The translations under genes and the position numbers were made by a program. The notes under the pieces were generated by a model that saw only the letters and a list, made by a program, of their open reading frames with translations, did not search any database and was not told the DNA's origin. Below are positions 58,969-64,000 of a stretch of DNA of 64,000 nt, piece by piece. Origin of the DNA: Polychytrium aggregatum (taxonomy: Eukaryota; Chytridiomycota; Chytridiomycetes; Polychytriales); contig NW_026516355.1 of assembly GCF_025602895.1 (NCBI RefSeq), positions 30,711 through 94,710 of the forward strand, given 5' to 3'. Within the stretch, counting starts at the first letter, position 1; each line of letters starts with the position of its first letter.

Positions 58969-60128
58969 GTCGTTGGGCTTGGAGGGGAGCGACCGACGAC
59001 GACGGGGCTGAGGGCAGACCCGAACAGATACAGGGGACAGCTCGGTGGACGAGGGGCGGAAGAAAGGGGGAGGGTCGGCCGTGAGCAGGCGGGGGCTGGC
59101 GCAGAGGGCCCTGAGTGTCCTGGACACAGTCCCGGTCTCTGTTGTTCGAGAATGCTGCCTGGAGGCGGCTGCCTCTCACTCTCTCACTCTCCCCCCCCCC
59201 GACTGTTGCATGGTTTCGTTGGCTCGGGCGGCATGGCGGGAGCCGATGTGCGCTGGGAGCAGGAGCGGTGCAGCAAACGGATGTTGGTGGGCTGCCGCTT
59301 GGAGAAAGAGTCGCCCAGCAGCCAACAATCGGCAACCGACAGTGGCAACCGACAGCGGCAACCGCCGGCGGCCTCGCTGCAAGTCAGTCCTTCTTCTGCA
59401 TCCAGCATGTCCTTCTGCGAATGGTCGTTGTCGAACGGGACGATGTCGAACGTGAGCATGCGTGTATTCAGGGCCCAGCAATAAAGGTGGCCAATGCCCT
59501 CAAAACAGGCTGTGTCGTTTCGTTTTGTGGACGCTGCAGGCAGAAGGCAGCTGCGGATGGATACGAGTATGCGAGATACAAGATACAAACAGACAGGCAG
59601 CAAAGAAATAAAAAGGAGGTGGGCACAATCATGAAGTCTGAGACATGGTCTCACAGAAGGAAGGACCGCTGCCAGGAGCGACAGGGGAGAGACTTGAATC
59701 GAGGAGGACAAGGTTGAGGATCAAGAGTTGGGCCTGACCGAAGCAATGCAGGAGGATGAGAAGCGAGGCTGCCGAGCGGTGGAGAAAGATGAGAAGCGTC
59801 AACCACAAACTCGGAGCATCACATCAAGAGTTTCGCTGAAAGCCCGTCACAGGAATCAAGCACCGCAACACACCAACCAGGCGCCATGAACATGCCAGGC
59901 CAAAATGCAGCTTTGCGAGCCGCCAACGACTGGAGCTGGCGCCTGTGGCCATTCTCATCAGAGTTGCAATCGGCCAGGTTCGGTCGCGGCCGAAAACGCA
60001 ATAATAATCGGCGTAACATTGGTAATAATGAAAGGGGAGGGGGTGTCGTACTTGGGGGGTCGGCGTTGGGATGCCATCACACGCTGGACGAGGCGGTGGC
60101 GGCTGATTGTGCAGCATAGCCTCGGTAC
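58969..60128. other. Intergenic region
   Basis: About 1.2 kb with no gene I can support. Plus-strand open frames over 59115-59717 are not conserved-looking. A run of ten C lies near 59200. It probably contains the homeodomain-like gene promoter and the kinase 3' UTR. Confidence 0.4.
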
Positions 60129-63100
60129 TTAGCGGTACTGGGTGTCGCTTCCGGGTCGCTGCGGCTGGTACTGGCCCTGGGCCCTTGGATCGGCGTAATA
60201 GGGCCGGCCGTTGGCATCGACAGGGGCGCCGTTGTGTGGGTTCATTCTTGGCGAGCCAGGGGCCGAGCCAGGAGCCGAACCCGGAGCCGACCCTGGGCCG
60301 GCTGGGGCGCCATGCTGGTTGTAGTAGCGCGGAGCATTGTAGCCGCCTTGCTGTGGGTGGCCAGAGTATCGAGGATCGTAGGGCTGCTGTTGCTGGTTCG
60401 GGGGCGGGCCGTAGCGAGGATCGTACTGGCCAGGCGGACCAGCGTATCCAGCCTGCTGTGCGTATCGCGGATCGTTGGTGTATTGCGCCAGATGACCCTG
60501 AGAGCCTTGCGGACTCATCTGGGGGTGTCCGACTCCTTGCTGCTGCTGGAAGCGTGGATCAGGAGGGCTTGCGTATCCCTGAGGACGAGGCGACTGTGCA
60601 GCGGGAGAGAGACCCGTCGGGGTACCCGGGAGCGAGCCAGAGCGACTCTGAATCAAGCCAACCTGTCTGGGCGGAGGCACAGGCTGCTGAAGCGGACCCT
60701 GAGCAGACTCGGAAGTCGGAGCGGAGGGTGGGTTCTGCTGTTGTTGTTGTTGCTGCTGCTGCTGGTATTGCTGCTGCTGATAGTACTGCTGCTGCTGTTG
60801 CTGTTGCTGGTAGTATTGCTGCTGCTGCTGTTGCTGTTGTTGCTGATAGTACTGCTGTTGCTGCGGTTGCTGCTGATACTGTTGCTGCGGCTGCTGATAG
60901 TATTGCTGAGGCTGGCCCTGGGGTTGGCCCTGGGGTTGGCCGCCCGGCGCAAGTGCACCGTTGAGGTTTAATGCACCGAGATTAGGCAAGGCAGAGCGAT
61001 GAAGGCTGTGGCGTCTCTCGGGGGCACGCTCGGCGCCGTCTTCGCTGACTCTGGGCTCTGCGCCGGCCGGGATTGGCTCGGGTTCCTTGGGCTTTTCCTT
61101 GAGATGGTAGATCTGACACACGCCCTTCTTCTTGCGCTCGGCAATGATGAACAACTGCTGGTTGCGCGACGTAAGGACGCGGAGGCTGGTAGACTGGTCC
61201 TCAACGTGAAGGGTCTGGACAATCTTGGCGCTCTTCCAGTCGGCCACCTCGACGGTGTTTTGGCCGGTAGAGTACACATAGTCGACCGGGCGAAGAATAA
61301 GCTGGTTAGGGGGCTCGGCCCAGTTGACGCCGTCCCTCCAGCCGCCAACGCCGGAGCCTTGCATGGGCTTGCCGAGAATGTCCACGACCTTTGTCAGGCG
61401 CGAGAAGGTGCCGAGGAAGAAACGATCCATCTCGAAGCCCTTGCGGCCGAGGGTGCCACCGCTGATGGCGACGAGCTTGCGGTTGACGGTGCCGACCCTG
61501 GCCGACTGGGCCAGCTGAGCACGCTTGGATTCAGAGAAGGGGATCTGCACAAAGGTCTGCCAGCGGGCCTTGCTCGAGGAGCGGGTTAAAAAGTCGCGGT
61601 GCACATCAATCTCACGGACGCGCGAGTCGTCGACGTTGACGAGGTTGGCTTCGTTCGAGTAGCCCAGGTAAATGTCGCGCACGACCAAGCCATCGTGCAG
61701 CAGCTGCATGAACTTTGGGGTCTCGGGCAGCCAGAAGGCCTTGAGCTTCATGAACTTGAGATACGGCTCCTTGGCCCACTCGAACAGGATAATGTCCTGG
61801 CGGAAGAGCACGCCCATGTAGCACGAGGCTTCGGTGCGCTGGATGATGAAGGACTTGGAGTCCTTCGTGCCGACAATCTTGATGTAGTCGTTGATCCATC
61901 GGGCAACAATAGAGGCCTCGTCCTCGACGGCTTCCTTGTGGAGGTCGCGGTACATATCATCCTCGGGGTCTTTGAAGTTCTGAGCCGATTTGGATCCCGA
62001 AATGCCGGACTTGTCGCCCTGGATGTACTTGATCAGGTTGAGGATCGACTTGAGCTTGTACTGGCGGATGTGGTCGTGCTTGCCCGAGAGAGCGAGGATT
62101 ACGCCAAAGTCCTCGAGGACCTCGATCTGCTTGAAGCGGATGTTGCGAATCAGCGGGACCACCTCCTGGCGCTCGAGCGACGTGTCGACAAAGTACAGGC
62201 CGCGATCGGTACCGAGGAGCAGATAGCGCTGCTCGATAATGTCGGCGGTGTGGACATCGAACTTTAAGAGACCGCCACCGATAAGAGCGGGGTTGATGAC
62301 ACGGCTGGCGGGGTCGGAGTGGTCGGTGAAGACAGGGAAGGTTTCGCTCGCCACAGGCGGTAGAGCCGCACCGGGAATGACAGGGATAGCAGCACCGCTG
62401 TTGGACGAGTCGCCGCTAACGTTGGACGGAGTCTGCGTTGGGATCAAATCAAACGAGGGCAATCAGACAGAGCGATTAGATGGCGCAAATGGCGGCTGGA
62501 AGAAAGGCCCCGCGGTGATCTCGATCCTGATTCTGATTCTGATTCTGATTCTGATTCTGATTCTGATTCTGATTCTGATTCTGATGCCATGGCAATACTA
62601 GACAGATACACTTTCTGTCGTGGGCACCGGCTCTACTCACCGCAACGAACTGCTGGGCAATCTGCGTGGCTTGCTTCATGGTCTCTATCGCCACCTTGGT
62701 GGGGTCGTCCTTGGTCTCTTCCTCCTCGTCGTCATCTTCAACCTGGTAACCGGCCTTCTTGCGCTCCTTGGCAACCTTGGCTTTATGGACGAGCTCTGCC
62801 ATGATCTTTTGGCGCGGGAGAGTGGCCGCACGCTGAAGGAAGGGGTGCTGCAGAAGCTGCTCGGCCGAAACACGCTTGTTCGGGTTCTTGACGAGACAGG
62901 TGGCGATAAAATCCACAAAGGATTTTGACCAGTTCTTTGGCTTGGCAAGGCCAAGCTCCGAGTTCGGGATCATGTGGAGGGCACGCATGGGGTGGATATC
63001 GGACAGGGGAGGGTTCTTGTCGGCAATCTCGATGGCGGTGATGCCGATTGACCAAATGTCGGCTTTGCAGTCATACCAAACATTGCCGCCATGGGGTCCA

Positions 63101-64000
63101 TCGGGCTCGGTCATGATGACCTCTGGGGCCATCCAGTATCTGGATACGAACGAGGGTTGTTCGGTTACGCAAAATACACGAGCATGAGCACGCATACAGC
63201 CAGGCATCGGGCGTGTGAGGCGGTGGCGGATTTTGGCGGGTGGGCAATGAGGAGTGAGGAATCAAGCCAGTGGCCGCGTAACAGACACTTGGAAGGGTAG
63301 GAAAGGGGGGGGCGTGCGCAAAAGCTCGGATTGAAACGAGGACAGGTCCGGCCACCGTGGGCAGACGACTGGCGGCGGATGCGTGTACATACGGGGTACC
63401 AATGAAAGTCTGGGCCTTTCCACCGACGCCGTTGAGCTTGGCCGAGACACCGAAATCGGCTGTTTCATGAACGGGTGTGGAGAATGGAGGCCAATGTTAG
63501 AACGCTGGACACACTACGAGCTGCGCCCGGGTCAGCAGGGTCGACGCTGATACTGGATCTACGCCGGCGGCAGAAGAAGGAACCAAACAAGCGATGCCAG
63601 TGCCGGGTCAAGGCAGCGACTCGGCAACATACCCAGTTTGAGCTCGCCGCGCTCGGTAAGCAAGAGGTTGCCGGCCTTGATGTCACGATGGATGAGTGCC
63701 ACTTCGGTGTGGAGGTAGTGGAGACCCTGGCAATGAAAGCAGAAAGAAACTCAGCAGCAGGGCGGTGCAGATGCATTCGGCAGCTGCCCGCTCCCGGAAC
63801 CTGTTCAAGGGCGAGTCGCTGCCGAGAGCTGGCGACATTGGCGGGAATCCTCAACGACTAATTTGTGTCGAGTGATACGCAGGCCAGCCGAGCGGCACAC
63901 CAACTGGCATTCTCCAGTGCTGAGATTCGAGCCCAGCGAGACGAAACGGATACGAGAGGGACTCACCATGACGGACTCGTACATAATCGATCCGATCTGG
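60129..64000 (-). CDS. Ste20/GCK-family kinase with CNH domain (5' end beyond window)
   Basis: Ser/Thr kinase of the germinal-centre kinase group (MAP4K/TNIK-like), likely upstream of MAPK or Rho signalling. Five exons are visible: 64000-63967, 63726-63633, 63459-63393, 63139-62641 and 62432-60129, all joined in phase. They give about 1000 residues; the N-lobe is missing. Kinase motifs are [20 protein letters not shown] (catalytic loop, HRDIKAGN), [22 protein letters not shown] and [14 protein letters not shown]. An acidic linker leads to a citron-homology domain from about [20 protein letters not shown] to [20 protein letters not shown]. The C-terminal 270 residues are disordered, Gln/Pro/Tyr-rich with long poly-Gln runs. 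The intron before the last exon contains a hexanucleotide array. The right edge of the window cuts the gene. Confidence 0.93.
62526..62584 (+). repeat. Hexanucleotide microsatellite (TGATTC)n, about 10 copies, intronic
   Basis: A perfect array lies within the kinase intron 62640-62433. It is the second gene in the window with an intronic hexamer array. Confidence 0.95.

Overview
The window looks like nuclear DNA from a flagellated, early-diverging fungus, most likely a chytrid. This is inferred from gene content: GC-rich and intron-rich coding sequence, a fungal chitin synthase and a GH18 chitinase, together with genes kept in flagellated lineages or animals but mostly missing from yeasts and moulds (a tubulin polyglutamylase of the TTLL type, a FIGNL1-type AAA ATPase, a MEA1-like protein). 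Gene models were built by hand from GT/AG junctions, reading-phase agreement and family motifs. No transcript data were available.

Left part (1-17 kb): chitin synthase (+) runs convergently into a secreted GH18 chitinase (-). The chitinase is followed by a FIGNL1-type ATPase (-), an arrestin-like protein with a C-terminal PPxY (-), and a TPR protein (-). Between the chitinase and the ATPase, and again at 15.4 kb, lie two decayed copies of the same element. The first has 13-bp terminal inverted repeats and encodes a C-terminal WNRDVNAARNM motif, the last RuvC motif of TnpB/Fanzor RNA-guided nucleases.

Middle (17-36 kb): a C2H2 transcription-factor-like protein (-) carries five tandem copies of a WP...GW...LFRMSPSGSGHPQ module. 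Each copy sits in its own phase-1/phase-1 exon. It is followed by a mitochondrial rhomboid protease (-) with a 6 x 13-bp array of CCAAT boxes upstream, a MEA1-like gene (-), a secreted five-LysM plus CAP protein (-), and a many-exon coiled-coil gene (+).

Right part (36-64 kb): a very large SH3-SH3-DH-PH-coiled-coil RhoGEF (+, about 3,315 aa), an arrestin-like plus two-SH3 protein (+), a TTLL polyglutamylase (+), a disordered/coiled-coil protein (-), a homeodomain-like fragment (-), and a Ste20/GCK kinase with a CNH domain (-) that runs off the right edge.

Two functional themes recur: cell wall and chitin (chitin synthase, chitinase, LysM-CAP), and cytoskeleton and polarity (RhoGEF, GCK kinase, TTLL, FIGNL1, coiled-coil gene). 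The most unusual features are the Fanzor-like remnants, exons of 6, 7 and 14 nt that split catalytic motifs, and the exon-duplicated five-repeat zinc-finger gene.
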